Below, in pieces: positions 9,185-18,866 of a stretch of DNA of 64,000 bases. Origin of the DNA: Zhongshania aliphaticivorans (GTDB taxonomy: Bacteria > Pseudomonadota > Gammaproteobacteria > Pseudomonadales > Spongiibacteraceae); assembly GCF_902705855.1 (NCBI RefSeq), contig NZ_CACSIJ010000001.1, positions 108,027 to 172,026 on the forward strand, given 5' to 3'. How positions within the stretch are numbered: position 1 is the stretch's first letter; each line of letters opens with the position of its first letter. The notes under the pieces were generated by a model. It had not been told where the DNA came from. It did not search any database and saw only the letters and a program-made list of their open reading frames with translations. The position numbers and the translations under genes are program-made.

Positions 9185-9301
9185 AACAACGTCCGCCCAT
9201 ACTTATTATTTCGTAAACTTAGCAAAGACAAGTAGTTCCGAACAATCGCAACCACCTTCTCTTGACGGTACTAAGTATGAACTTTCCCAGAAGACGAAAC
9301 A

Positions 9302-9338
9302 GGTCATTTATTGACAACACAGGGTCATTTAAAGACAA
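9302..9338 (+). promoter_or_regulatory. Tandem 16-bp direct repeat, likely AraC-type operator with promoter
   Basis: GGTCATTTATTGACAA (9302-9317) and GGTCATTTAAAGACAA (9323-9338) match at 14 of 16 positions and are spaced by exactly 21 bases, two helical turns. That is the classic geometry of AraC/XylS-family half-sites. A possible sigma70 promoter for the rightward regulator (TTGACA 9311-9316, 17-base spacer, GACAAT 9334-9339) overlaps the repeats, suggesting autoregulation. The site also lies 118-154 bases upstream of the hydroxylase start. Confidence 0.65.
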
Positions 9339-9362
9339 TCAAGCCTTTAATAGGAGAACGAG

Positions 9363-10400
9363 ATGGATTTTTCTGAACTTAGCCTATCCACGCCCTCAAT
9401 TCCGATTGGTTATTCACGCCTCGTTGCACGCACCTTAGGCCTCGTCGAAAAAAACCTCCATCTACTATTAGCCAATACTCAGCTTAACACCAGCGACCTG
9501 TTGCGTGATGACACCTACATTACTGGGGCTCAACAGATCCGCATTCTTAGCAATGCACTCGATGTATCTGGCGATGAGGCTTTTGGCTTGTACTTTGGTC
9601 AAAATCTCATTCCACCAACTCATGGCCCCTTAGGCTTTTTAGTGCATAGCAGCTCTAATTTAATTGACGCAATGGAAGCTTTTACAAACTTCCTCCCCTT
9701 GCGGATGAACCTCACGCAAATGGACATCAGCACCAGCCCAGAATGGCTGGAATGTCATTTCCACGCAAACCCACAGGTCGATGACAAAATTTATCGACTC
9801 GTTATTGAAGCGCTAAGTCTGGGAGTATTTGCAATCACCGAGTTCATCCTAGGCCGTCCACTTACCGAGGGGCACCTACAATTTATTTACTCTGCACCAA
9901 ATTACCAAGCAAAGTACCAACAGTTCTATCCCTGCGAAGTGAATTTCTCGGCAGACAGCAATTCACTCCGAATCCCCATTGGACTCATCAACACACCAAA
10001 TGCGTCCGCAGAACATAATAACTACGAATACGCGCTAAACCAGTGTAAAAGCCTGCTCGATCAACTACACGTAGGTCATTTGGACACCAAGACCAAGGTA
10101 CGTAAACTTCTATTATCTCACCCCAATCATCAACTTTCAGAAGACGCCGTCGCCGCCACCATGTTCATTAGTAAGCGAACCTTGGCACGGCGCTTAAATG
10201 CCGAAAGCACCGGTTTTCGGGAAGTACGTGACGATGTGCTTTCGTCCCTTGCAACAGGCTATTTACTCGATACGCAGCTGTCGGTGGATGCGGTTGCAGG
10301 CTTGCTCAACTATCACGATAGCTCTAACTTTCGGCGCGCATTTAAACGCTGGCATGGCATTCCTCCTGAGCAATTCCGCAATAAAAACAGTAATCGATAA
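9363..10400 (+). CDS. AraC-family transcriptional regulator
   Basis: A 345-residue regulator with the AraC_N-type effector-binding domain (about 20-210) and a C-terminal double helix-turn-helix (about 235-340). The final helix region has DSSNFRRAFKRWHGIPPEQFR, the AraC/XylS signature. The architecture matches regulators of alkane and fatty-acid genes such as AlkR/OruR-type proteins. It is divergent from the XylM/AlkB-type hydroxylase, and tandem repeats of the expected 21-bp period lie in the intergenic region. The ribosome-binding site AGGAG lies 7 bases before the ATG. The effector is unknown; a hydrocarbon or its oxidation product is plausible. Confidence 0.88.
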   Translation: MDFSELSLSTPSIPIGYSRLVARTLGLVEKNLHLLLANTQLNTSDLLRDDTYITGAQQIRILSNALDVSGDEAFGLYFGQNLIPPTHGPLGFLVHSSSNLIDAMEAFTNFLPLRMNLTQMDISTSPEWLECHFHANPQVDDKIYRLVIEALSLGVFAITEFILGRPLTEGHLQFIYSAPNYQAKYQQFYPCEVNFSADSNSLRIPIGLINTPNASAEHNNYEYALNQCKSLLDQLHVGHLDTKTKVRKLLLSHPNHQLSEDAVAATMFISKRTLARRLNAESTGFREVRDDVLSSLATGYLLDTQLSVDAVAGLLNYHDSSNFRRAFKRWHGIPPEQFRNKNSNR

Positions 10401-10486
10401 TACAAGTCCGACACCTACAGCGTAAAAATCATTAGACTATCGGTATACTTAGCGCAGAATAACCACGCAAAAACAGGCTTCAGCCC

Positions 10487-12001
10487 ATGAACAATGCAAA
10501 ACCTGCCCCGCCATTCATTCAGCGCTGGCTGAACAGTCTTGAGCTCGCCGGCAACCGTCTACCTAATCCGGTCTTGTTGTTTATTTATTTTTGTATCGCC
10601 ATCGTTACCTTTTCAGTCTTGGCGGAGTTCATCGGGTTTTCTGCACAACATCCACTTACAAATGACGTCATCACTGCAAAATCCTTATTGAGTGCGGAAG
10701 GCATAAAGTGGATGGTCGGCAATGCCGTCGGCAATTTTATTCATTTCGCGCCGGTAGGCTCGGTGTTAGTCGCAATTTTAGGCATCGCAGTTGCAGAAGA
10801 TTCCGGCCTATTAAGTCACGTATTACAGCGCCTAGCTGCAAGCGCTCCGCCTCGCTTATTGAGCAGCTTTGTAGTTTTTGCCGGTGTTATGTCGAGCATC
10901 GGTTTTGACTCTGGCTACGTCGTACTCATTCCGCTGGCGGCGCTAATATTTCGCGCAGCAGGAAGATCGCCATTGGCCGGTATTGCAGCCGCCTTTGCCG
11001 GTGTCTCTGGTGGCTACAGTGCCAACCTACTACTAGGTCCGGTAGATGCCATTTTGTCTGGTATCAGCAGCGAAGCGATGGCTTTAGTCGCGCCGGAGCA
11101 CGGCGTATTAACCAGTGGCAATTATTACTTCACCCTTGTATCAACGGCGTTTATTACTGTAACCGGCGCATGGGTAAACGAAAAAGTTGTAGAGCCACGC
11201 CTAGCTAAACCTAATCTGGGGGAATTTAATGACGAGTCACAGCAGCGCATAAACACACCAATTTTAAAAGCTGCCATACGGAAAGTCGCCATTTTCAGCG
11301 TTGCCTTCTTACTTCTCTTATTGTGGTTAGTTATCCCTGCCGATGGATTAATGCGCAATCCCGATCCCAAGGGTTTAGCCGCACTGCCTTTACTAAATGG
11401 CATTGTGGTTTTTATCGCGCTATACGCCACCCTCAGCGGCCTTATTTTTGGCTATAGCACAGGTAAATATAAACGCCATCACGACTGGATTGCTGGAATG
11501 GAAAACGGCATTGGCAGCTTATCTGGCTACATTGTTCTGATGTTTTTTGCCGCTCAATTTGTCAATTATTTTAACTGGACTGGATTAGGCGCCATTTCTG
11601 CGATCAATGGCGCAAACTGGCTAGCAGGGCTTGAACTCTCGAAAACAAGTTTACTGGTGGGATTCATTCTAATCAGCGCCAGCATCAATCTATTAATCGG
11701 CAGCGCCTCGGCGAAATGGGCCTTAATGGCCCCCATATTTATACCGATGTTATTTTTATTGGGCATAGATCCTGAGTCAGCGCAGATGGCGTATCGCATA
11801 GGCGATTCCAGCACCAATATCATTACGCCGTTAATGCCGTATTTTGGTGTGGTAGTCGCCTTTATGCAGCGCCACGACGAATCTGCGGGCATGGGCACCT
11901 TAATGGCACTGATGCTGCCTTACTCGGTAATATTTCTTGTCGCTTGGTCGCTGCTACTCAGCCTGTGGTTAGCAGCAGGTTTACCTTTGGGGCCAGGGTA
12001 A
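10487..12001 (+). CDS. abgT: AbgT-family transporter
   Basis: A 504-residue inner-membrane protein with many hydrophobic helices and family wording such as LNSLELAGNRLPNPV near the N terminus and the re-entrant GDSSTNIITPLMPYF near the C terminus. AbgT proteins take up p-aminobenzoyl-glutamate, and some members export sulfonamides or p-aminobenzoate using the proton motive force. No abgA/abgB hydrolase genes are beside it, so an efflux or salvage role cannot be decided. It lies 86 bases after the AraC gene and convergent with phoU. Confidence 0.88.
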   Translation: MNNAKPAPPFIQRWLNSLELAGNRLPNPVLLFIYFCIAIVTFSVLAEFIGFSAQHPLTNDVITAKSLLSAEGIKWMVGNAVGNFIHFAPVGSVLVAILGIAVAEDSGLLSHVLQRLAASAPPRLLSSFVVFAGVMSSIGFDSGYVVLIPLAALIFRAAGRSPLAGIAAAFAGVSGGYSANLLLGPVDAILSGISSEAMALVAPEHGVLTSGNYYFTLVSTAFITVTGAWVNEKVVEPRLAKPNLGEFNDESQQRINTPILKAAIRKVAIFSVAFLLLLLWLVIPADGLMRNPDPKGLAALPLLNGIVVFIALYATLSGLIFGYSTGKYKRHHDWIAGMENGIGSLSGYIVLMFFAAQFVNYFNWTGLGAISAINGANWLAGLELSKTSLLVGFILISASINLLIGSASAKWALMAPIFIPMLFLLGIDPESAQMAYRIGDSSTNIITPLMPYFGVVVAFMQRHDESAGMGTLMALMLPYSVIFLVAWSLLLSLWLAAGLPLGPG

Positions 12002-12022
12002 AACAGGCAATTGAAGGCCGCC

Positions 12023-12745
12023 CTACTCCTGTACCGTCGCCGCCATTTCATCAATATCAACGTGCCTGACGTTCGCACCCTTTACTAGGTAGATAACATG
12101 CTCGGCAATATTTCTGGCGTGATCACCAACGCGCTCTAAAGATCGCAATGCCCACATTACCTGTAAGACAGATGAAATGGTGCGCGGGTCTTCGATCATA
12201 TACGTGACCAAACTGCGCATTGCAGTGCCGTATTCCAAATCAACCGCTTTATCTTCTTCTGCAACGGCGAGTGCTAAATCAATATCAAGGCGTGCAAAAG
12301 AATCCAATGCATTACGTACCATGCCAGACACATGGTCACCAATATGACGAATTTCAAGAACACTGCGTGACAAACCGCCTAGCTCGGTCAGTTTAATCGC
12401 ACTGTCTGCGACCTTGCTGGCCTCGTCACCCATACGCTCAAGATCACTTAAAATCTTGCTGATCGACAATACCAAGCGCAGATCACTTGCCGCTGGCTGA
12501 CGGCGCGCCAATATAATGGTGCACTCTTCGTCAATTGACACTTCTAAGCTATTAACCGCTTTGTCACCTAACTTTACGTCAGTCGCCAAGCCCGTATCCA
12601 AATTCATAAACGCATTAGTAGCATCGGCAACCTGCTTCTCAACCAAGCCACCCATCTCTAACATACGTGTTTTAATATCATCTAACTCAGTATTAAACTG
12701 CTGAGATATATGATGAGTGTGCGAATTTTTATCTTTCATAATCAA
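12023..12745 (-). CDS. phoU: Phosphate signalling protein PhoU
   Basis: A 240-residue all-helical protein made of two PhoU repeats (about 20-110 and 125-215), each with the ExxxVxxxxxxA/GDhaxNIAE-like metal-binding pattern (for example LERMGDEASKVAD and LERVGDHARNIAEH). PhoU links the Pst transporter to PhoR and keeps the Pho regulon off when phosphate is plentiful; it acts at the cytoplasmic face of the membrane. It is the last gene of the leftward pst operon, 63 bases after pstB. Confidence 0.96.
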   Translation of the reverse strand: MIMKDKNSHTHHISQQFNTELDDIKTRMLEMGGLVEKQVADATNAFMNLDTGLATDVKLGDKAVNSLEVSIDEECTIILARRQPAASDLRLVLSISKILSDLERMGDEASKVADSAIKLTELGGLSRSVLEIRHIGDHVSGMVRNALDSFARLDIDLALAVAEEDKAVDLEYGTAMRSLVTYMIEDPRTISSVLQVMWALRSLERVGDHARNIAEHVIYLVKGANVRHVDIDEMAATVQE

Positions 12746-12808
12746 TCTCCCAAAAATCTGTTAGCAAACCTTAAGACACCTCTGATGAATCCGATGCCCC
12801 CCTCAGGC

Positions 12809-13684
12809 TTACCCATAGCGACCGGTAATATAATCTTCGGTTTGCTTGTTACTGGGGTTGGTAAAAAGAATATCTGTATTATCGAACTCGATTAACTTAC
12901 CCATATACATAAAAGCAGTGTAGTCAGACACACGCGCAGCCTGTTGCATGTTGTGGGTAACGATAACAATAGTGTATTTGTCTTTTAGTTCGTAAATAAG
13001 TTCTTCAATTTTTAATGTTGAAATAGGATCTAGCGCTGACGCAGGCTCGTCCAATAACAACACTTCAGGCTCTACCGCGATGGTGCGTGCAATAACAAGA
13101 CGCTGCTGCTGGCCACCCGACATGCCCAAAGCATTATCATGCAAACGATCTTTTACTTCGTCCCACAATGCGGCGCCGCGCAAAGAGCGCTCTACTACTT
13201 CATCTAACACACGTTTTTTATTGATGCCTTGAATACGCAAACCATAGGCAACATTTTCATAAATAGATTTCGGGAACGGGTTCGGCTTTTGAAAAACCAT
13301 ACCAACCCGTCTGCGGAGCGTTGCCACATCAACCCGTTTGTCGTAAATATTAGAACCATCTAAAGAAATACCACCGTCAACGCGGCAGCTATCGACCAGA
13401 TCATTCATGCGATTAAAACAGCGCAGTAAAGTCGATTTACCACAGCCGCTAGGCCCAATAAACGCGGTCACTTTTTTACGAGGAATAACCATATTCACAT
13501 CGAACAGTGCCTGCTTTTCCCCGTAATACAAATCAAGGTTATCGACCGTTAATGTAATGTCTTCATCGTGAATAGATTGCTCCACTCGATTCCGCCCCAG
13601 CGACTCCATATTAATAGCGTGCGCCTTTACCGTAGATTTGTCACTTGTCATAAAATTCGCCGCCTTCTCGTTCACGTCATTCAC
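12809..13684 (-). CDS. pstB: Phosphate ABC transporter ATP-binding protein PstB
   Basis: A 291-residue ABC ATPase that powers high-affinity phosphate import. Walker A is GPSGCGKST (77-85), followed by the Q-loop, the ABC signature MSGGQQQR and Walker B VLLLDEP. The C terminus [10 protein letters not shown] is diagnostic of PstB. The frame opens with a GTG at 13684; an internal ATG at 13651 would remove 11 residues and is also reasonable. It is two bases downstream of the pstA stop. Confidence 0.96.
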   Translation of the reverse strand: MNDVNEKAANFMTSDKSTVKAHAINMESLGRNRVEQSIHDEDITLTVDNLDLYYGEKQALFDVNMVIPRKKVTAFIGPSGCGKSTLLRCFNRMNDLVDSCRVDGGISLDGSNIYDKRVDVATLRRRVGMVFQKPNPFPKSIYENVAYGLRIQGINKKRVLDEVVERSLRGAALWDEVKDRLHDNALGMSGGQQQRLVIARTIAVEPEVLLLDEPASALDPISTLKIEELIYELKDKYTIVIVTHNMQQAARVSDYTAFMYMGKLIEFDNTDILFTNPSNKQTEDYITGRYG

Positions 13685-13686
13685 GC

Positions 13687-15387
13687 TTACATTTCCAGTG
13701 ATTTATATTTCTCACGCAAATGATTGCGCAAGGCCACCGCACTTAAATTCAGTAAGGCGATGATAACGACTAATAACAAAGCCGTGGCATATACCAAGGG
13801 CCTTGCCGCTTCAACATTTGGACTTTGGAAACCAACATCATAAATATGAAAACCCAAATGCATAAATTTCTGATCTAAATGAAAGTAAGGGAAATTACCA
13901 TCAACCGGTAAGGATGGCGCTAACTTAACAACACCAACCAACATCAATGGCGCAACTTCACCCGCCGCTCGCGCAACGGCGAGTATCAGGCCTGTCATCA
14001 TTGCGGGACTCGCCATCGGTATTACCACACGCCACAGGGTCTCGGCCTTAGTTGCACCTAAGGCCAAACTACCTTCACGTAAATTACGCGGAATACGCGC
14101 CAAACCTTCCTCGGTTGCCACAATAACAACCGGCAAGGTTAATAAGGCCAGCGTCACCGATGCCCATAGCAATCCAGGCGTACCAAAAGTTGGTGCCGGC
14201 AATGCCTCAGGGAAAAATGCCTTATCCATTTCTGAACCAAGGAAATAGATGAAAAAACCTAAACCAAACACACCGTAAACAATTGAAGGAACCCCCGCCA
14301 AATTGTTCACCGCAATACGCACAATACGGGTCATCACACCCTGCTTGGCGTATTCACGCAAATACACTGCCGCCACCACACCAAACGGGGTTACCAATAC
14401 CGACATGATTAGCACCATAATGACGGTACCAAAAATCGCGGGGAAGATGCCGCCTTCTGTATTAGCTTCACGAGGTTCATCGGTCAAAAACTCACCGAAC
14501 TTCACAAAATAAAAACCTATTTTCTGTACTAGGCTCATACCGTTTGGTCGATAGGCTTGGACAACGGTGGCAATTCGCTGGTCTTTGATCTGACCAGAGG
14601 CCGTTTTCATAGTAAAGCTATCGCGGTGCCATTGCTGATACAAATCTGCAAGTTCACTTTGCAAAACTTTATATTTCGCATCTAACTCAGCGCGCTCGGC
14701 CGCCAAGTCGGCTAGTACCTGTTCACGTCTCGCCTCAGCCATTGAGGTGTTTATTTCCAAACCACGGGATTTTAGACGCAATTTTTCAAGGCGATAATTT
14801 ATCGCACCGATATCTTTTTTCTCAATTTTCTTAATTTTTTCATGGATCTCATTGGCACGAAGCACTCGAGACTGAAACTCATCCCAAGCTCGCCCGTCCT
14901 CAATGCTAGCAACGACATTACCCTGTTCTTTTACCGATTGTAGGTAACCGTAAAAATTGCCCCATTCGCGACGCTCAATAACTACCGCGTCTTTAGGATA
15001 ATTTACGTCATTCAAGTAGCGACTGATCACCCACTTAAAGTCAGCGCCACCAACATCTCGGTTACCGAGCTTAACCAGCTCGCGATCAACAAAGGCATCA
15101 TCGGTATCAATTTTAAATCCCGCACTCAGCAGTTGCTCAATGGGCACAGCCTCAGATTCGACACGCTCCGCAAGTACAGTAACGCTTTCTTCACTGGGTA
15201 AAGCATACTGGGCTTCCATTACGGCAGCGGGCCAAAAATGCCCAAAGCCGCGAACAGCCAACAATATCAGCAAGCCGATAACTGCCAATGTGCTTACTGT
15301 TACTGCAGCGGCATTCATCCAAATCATTGGCTCGCCGCGCTTACACCACTCTATAAAGCCTTGCTTGTTATCATCGTGCAATGACAT
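13687..15387 (-). CDS. pstA: Phosphate ABC transporter permease PstA (long form)
   Basis: A 566-residue inner-membrane permease, much longer than E. coli PstA (about 296). The extra N-terminal part (about 50-285) follows one membrane helix and should be periplasmic; it matches the DUF3333-type extension known in Pseudomonas PstA. Residues about 170-255 are rich in Glu, Lys, Arg and Leu and look like a coiled coil. The C-terminal half (about 295-560) holds the five or six permease helices and the EAA loop ([15 protein letters not shown]). It works with PstC and PstB to import phosphate. It lies 56 bases after pstC. Confidence 0.93.
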   Translation of the reverse strand: MSLHDDNKQGFIEWCKRGEPMIWMNAAAVTVSTLAVIGLLILLAVRGFGHFWPAAVMEAQYALPSEESVTVLAERVESEAVPIEQLLSAGFKIDTDDAFVDRELVKLGNRDVGGADFKWVISRYLNDVNYPKDAVVIERREWGNFYGYLQSVKEQGNVVASIEDGRAWDEFQSRVLRANEIHEKIKKIEKKDIGAINYRLEKLRLKSRGLEINTSMAEARREQVLADLAAERAELDAKYKVLQSELADLYQQWHRDSFTMKTASGQIKDQRIATVVQAYRPNGMSLVQKIGFYFVKFGEFLTDEPREANTEGGIFPAIFGTVIMVLIMSVLVTPFGVVAAVYLREYAKQGVMTRIVRIAVNNLAGVPSIVYGVFGLGFFIYFLGSEMDKAFFPEALPAPTFGTPGLLWASVTLALLTLPVVIVATEEGLARIPRNLREGSLALGATKAETLWRVVIPMASPAMMTGLILAVARAAGEVAPLMLVGVVKLAPSLPVDGNFPYFHLDQKFMHLGFHIYDVGFQSPNVEAARPLVYATALLLVVIIALLNLSAVALRNHLREKYKSLEM

Positions 15388-15443
15388 GACTTAATTTCCC
15401 GTATCTCTTGCTCTGGCTCACCAGCAAATTTTGCAATAACAAA

Positions 15444-17675
15444 TCAAAGATTTCCGTAACGCATACGCAGACGTTGGCGCACTGTTTCCGCAATGGTATT
15501 GACCACAAATGTGAACATGAATAATACAAAAGCCGCCAAGAACAATACTCTGTAATGCGAACTATCGACTTCAGTTTCTCCGATTTCAACGGCGATATTC
15601 GCCGCTAAGGTACGCATACCTTCAAAAATATTGGCGTCCATAATCGGTGTATTTCCTGTCGCCATTAATACAATCATGGTTTCACCGACTGCTCGCCCCA
15701 TACCAATCATCAACGCAGAGAAAATACCGGGGCTAGCGGTAGGCATCACCACACCAACAAGACTTTGCCACGGCGTTGCTCCCAAGGCCAAAGAACCATA
15801 ACTAAGGTGCTTGGGCACTGAGAAAATAGCATCTTCGGCGATGGAGAAAATCGTCGGTATAACGGCAAAGCCCATAGCAATACCGACCACCAAGGCATTG
15901 CGTTGATCGAAGGACACGCCGATATCATTCGTTAACCATGCACGCATATCGCCGTCAAAAAATAAACGCTCTATCGGTGCGCTCATTTCGACGCAGCCAA
16001 TGACAACAGTAAGAACAACAGGAACCAGCAATACGGGATGCCAGCCGTCAGGGATAAAACGACGGACTGTCGATGGCAGTTGAGACCACAGCCATGCAAA
16101 CAATAAAATACCTACCGGCAATAATACGAAGAGCGAAAATATTGCGGGCAGGTTCTTTTCAATAAACGGCGCCAACCAAAGACCGGCCAAAAACCCGAGA
16201 ATAACCGTCGGCAGGGCTTCCATTAATTCAATAAGAGGCTTGGTTTTTCTGCGCAGTGCCGGCGCCATAAAATAGGCGGTATAAATAGCACCGCAAATTG
16301 CCAGTGGTGCGGCAATGAGCATGGCATAAAACGCCGCCTTCAACGTACCAAAGGCTAGCGGTGCAAAACTATATTTTGCTTCAAAGTCATTGCTAGATGC
16401 CGAAGACTGCCAAACATAGTCGGGCTCGGGATAGCTTTCATACCAAACCTTGCTCCACAGGGCAGACCACGACAATTCTGGATGCTCGTTATGCAGTGTA
16501 AAACTCGCCAAACCGCCATCGGCATTTTCGACGAGCAGCTTGTCTGCACGGGGCGATATTGCCATCATACTGACCTGACCAACGTTCAGGTCTTTACGCA
16601 ATAAGCGTCGATGAGAGGTGGTATAAAATAAATCTAATTGGCCTTCGCTATTTATACTGGCGAAACCTTTGCGACGGTGTTCAGTAACTATCCCCGCACT
16701 ACCCCCACTTGGAATATCGAAATCCCGAATCGCTTGAAGTTTATAACCCGAATCTCGCTCTTTATCCCTAACCACAAACCACTGTCCAACTGAACCGTGA
16801 TCGCTCGCGACCAACAAAGAGATACCGCCTAATAAAAATCTGGCTTGGCTCAATTTGCCGTTATCAAACAAATAACCACGATCCGCAATTGTTTGCTCTT
16901 TCAGGTCAATTAAACGAAAGCCACCGTCAGCGGCTAGCACATACAACCACTGCTGGCCTGGGCCTATTAGCACTCGATTCGGAACGATATCCAAACTCGG
17001 TAGCAATACATCTTCTTCACTTAAGGTCACTTCTTCGCTGAGAAAATCCTCTTCTTTAACCCAGCGGCGCCCCAGTAAATTTCCGTCGCTCACCGCAATA
17101 ATCAGCAAGGCGTCATCGCTGTCGCTAATGGCCACCTGCTGTAGTGCTCGCCCTTCCGAAAGCAAAAATGCCTTATCACCATAGGGGAAGCGTAATTCTG
17201 GTGTAATTACCCGCTTATCATTTGGATAGCTGCTGCGGTAATCATGTTTGGCAATCAGCACTTTGCCATCGGTGAGACCCAGCGCAAATAATCGACTTTC
17301 TTCTGATTCAAGTGCGAAGCTGAGAATATCTGCGCCATCTAAAGGTAATTGTGTTTCCGTCAGCAAAGTGCCATCGCTAAGCTGAAAAAATGCCGCCTCG
17401 CCGTCGCGCGCCAACCTAAAACCAACTTCCGCCTGCTCCTCCATCGCGAGGTATAGCGCCGCGGCGGGAGTTGTCGTTTTAAATTGCGAATCAGCCTTAA
17501 TGGACGCAGACTGAAACAATGGCATGATTTCGTATAGCAAATAGAAAAATATCAACAGGATCGCAAACAATACGCTGATACCGCCGGCGGTAATCGTCGC
17601 TGTTGCTATGCCGTCTTTGATTTGACGCCATTTACGATAGGCGGAAGCGGTAGCTCGTACCTCAGATTGACTCAT
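15444..17675 (-). CDS. pstC: Phosphate ABC transporter permease PstC (long form)
   Basis: A 743-residue inner-membrane permease. One helix near residues 30-55 is followed by a periplasmic domain of about 370 residues made of repeated short beta segments that may form a WD40-like propeller. The permease core occupies the C-terminal third (about 440-735) with an EAA loop ([17 protein letters not shown]). E. coli PstC is about 319 residues; the long form is known in Pseudomonas-like bacteria. The gene has its own triple Pho box 34 bases upstream and is separated from pstS by a terminator, so it can be induced independently. Confidence 0.92.
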   Translation of the reverse strand: MSQSEVRATASAYRKWRQIKDGIATATITAGGISVLFAILLIFFYLLYEIMPLFQSASIKADSQFKTTTPAAALYLAMEEQAEVGFRLARDGEAAFFQLSDGTLLTETQLPLDGADILSFALESEESRLFALGLTDGKVLIAKHDYRSSYPNDKRVITPELRFPYGDKAFLLSEGRALQQVAISDSDDALLIIAVSDGNLLGRRWVKEEDFLSEEVTLSEEDVLLPSLDIVPNRVLIGPGQQWLYVLAADGGFRLIDLKEQTIADRGYLFDNGKLSQARFLLGGISLLVASDHGSVGQWFVVRDKERDSGYKLQAIRDFDIPSGGSAGIVTEHRRKGFASINSEGQLDLFYTTSHRRLLRKDLNVGQVSMMAISPRADKLLVENADGGLASFTLHNEHPELSWSALWSKVWYESYPEPDYVWQSSASSNDFEAKYSFAPLAFGTLKAAFYAMLIAAPLAICGAIYTAYFMAPALRRKTKPLIELMEALPTVILGFLAGLWLAPFIEKNLPAIFSLFVLLPVGILLFAWLWSQLPSTVRRFIPDGWHPVLLVPVVLTVVIGCVEMSAPIERLFFDGDMRAWLTNDIGVSFDQRNALVVGIAMGFAVIPTIFSIAEDAIFSVPKHLSYGSLALGATPWQSLVGVVMPTASPGIFSALMIGMGRAVGETMIVLMATGNTPIMDANIFEGMRTLAANIAVEIGETEVDSSHYRVLFLAAFVLFMFTFVVNTIAETVRQRLRMRYGNL

Positions 17676-17708
17676 TTCTTCTGCTCTCTAAAAACTCACA
17701 AACACGAT

Positions 17709-17737
17709 ATGACATTTTTATTACAATTTAATGACAG
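17709..17737 (-). promoter_or_regulatory. Triple PhoB-binding repeat (Pho box) upstream of pstC
   Basis: On the minus strand CTGTCAT-TAAA-TTGTAAT-AAAA-ATGTCAT occupies 17737 to 17709: three 7-bp PhoB half-sites separated by 4-bp AT-rich spacers, an 11-bp period. The classic Pho box has two such repeats. It lies 34 bases upstream of the pstC start and downstream of the pstS terminator. Confidence 0.8.
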
Positions 17738-17750
17738 GCTTATAAGTCAA

Positions 17751-17780
17751 AAAAAATGCCGCATCACTGCTGCGGCATTT
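17751..17780 (-). terminator. Rho-independent terminator after pstS
   Basis: On the minus strand AAATGCCGCA, a 7-base loop and TGCGGCATTT form a perfect 10-bp stem followed by a run of Us. It lies 24 bases past the pstS stop and before the pstC Pho box, so pstS can be expressed well above pstCAB. Confidence 0.85.
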
Positions 17781-17803
17781 AATTCAATTATCTAAGACAC
17801 CGA

Positions 17804-18772
17804 TCAAAGCGCTAGTTTTGCTCTAATTTTCTCAACAACATTTGCAGGTAAGGGAATATAGCCATCTTTAACAACAACCTCTTGGCCTTGCTTGGAAAGA
17901 ACTAACTTTATAAATTCACGCTCTAGTGGTGCCAAAGGCTTATTAGGCGCTTTATTCACGTAAACATACAAAAAGCGTGATAGCGGGTAAGTACCAGCAG
18001 TGGCGTTTTCAGCCGTCGCTTCTACAAAACCACTCTTACCATCTTTAGCCAACGGAACCGCCCTTACACTAGAGGTTTTATAACCAATACCCGAGTAGCC
18101 AATGCCATTAATAGAGGTCGAAACCGACTGTACAACAGACGCCGAGCCAGGCTGCTCATTCACACCATTTTTAAAGTCGCCTTTGCACAAAGCCTCTTCT
18201 TTGAAGTAGCCGTATGTGCCTGATACTGAATTACGACCAAACATCTGAATGTCGCGAGCTGCCCACGCACCATCCATACCTAAGGCGCCCCATGTTTCTG
18301 CGCTATCGGCGTGGCCGCATTTATGAGTACTAGAAAACACCGCGTCTACCTGGCCGATGGTCATACCGCTAATGGGGTTGTCTTTGTGGACAAATACCGC
18401 CAGCGCATCGATAGCCACCGGAACCGCGGTTGGTTTGTAGCCGTATTTTGTTTCAAAGGCTTCTATTTCTTTGTCTTTCATCTTCCGGCTCATTGGCCCG
18501 ATGTTTGATGTCCCTTCGGTTAAAGCTGGTGGCGCAGTAGATGAACCCGCTGCTTGAATCTGAATATTGACATTAGGATAGATTCGTTTGAAATCCTCAC
18601 TCCACAATGTCATCAGGTTTGCCAATGTATCTGAACCAACGCTAGACAAATTACCTGAAACACCTGACGCACTCGCGTACTCCGGCAAATCAGCGTCAAC
18701 TTCGGTTACCGCAAAAGAAACCATAGAAGACAAAGCAACAACGGTTCCCGCTACATAGTGTTTAATGTTCAC
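17804..18772 (-). CDS. pstS: Phosphate-binding periplasmic protein PstS
   Basis: A 322-residue periplasmic solute-binding protein for phosphate. A Sec signal peptide covers about residues 1-22 (hydrophobic [11 protein letters not shown]). The mature protein shows the PstS phosphate-loop patterns [17 protein letters not shown] and [11 protein letters not shown]. It delivers phosphate to PstCAB. It has its own Pho box and is followed by a strong terminator, as expected for the most abundant component. Confidence 0.95.
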   Translation of the reverse strand: MNIKHYVAGTVVALSSMVSFAVTEVDADLPEYASASGVSGNLSSVGSDTLANLMTLWSEDFKRIYPNVNIQIQAAGSSTAPPALTEGTSNIGPMSRKMKDKEIEAFETKYGYKPTAVPVAIDALAVFVHKDNPISGMTIGQVDAVFSSTHKCGHADSAETWGALGMDGAWAARDIQMFGRNSVSGTYGYFKEEALCKGDFKNGVNEQPGSASVVQSVSTSINGIGYSGIGYKTSSVRAVPLAKDGKSGFVEATAENATAGTYPLSRFLYVYVNKAPNKPLAPLEREFIKLVLSKQGQEVVVKDGYIPLPANVVEKIRAKLAL

Positions 18773-18827
18773 AAACCTACTCCCAAGCCAATTAATAACA
18801 CCAACGCAGCCACTTTATAGAGCAATT

Positions 18828-18845
18828 ATGACAACTTTGTGACAG
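18828..18845 (-). promoter_or_regulatory. Pho box upstream of pstS
   Basis: On the minus strand CTGTCAC-AAAG-TTGTCAT fits the PhoB consensus of two 7-bp repeats with a 4-bp spacer. A -10-like TATAAA follows about 8 bases downstream, the normal PhoB-activated geometry, where the Pho box replaces the -35 element. Confidence 0.85.
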
Positions 18846-18866
18846 ATGATAAGAATAATTCAGCCG

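Noticed and set aside
16355..16549. Short minus-strand frames inside pstC
   Set aside because: Out-of-frame shadows of pstC.
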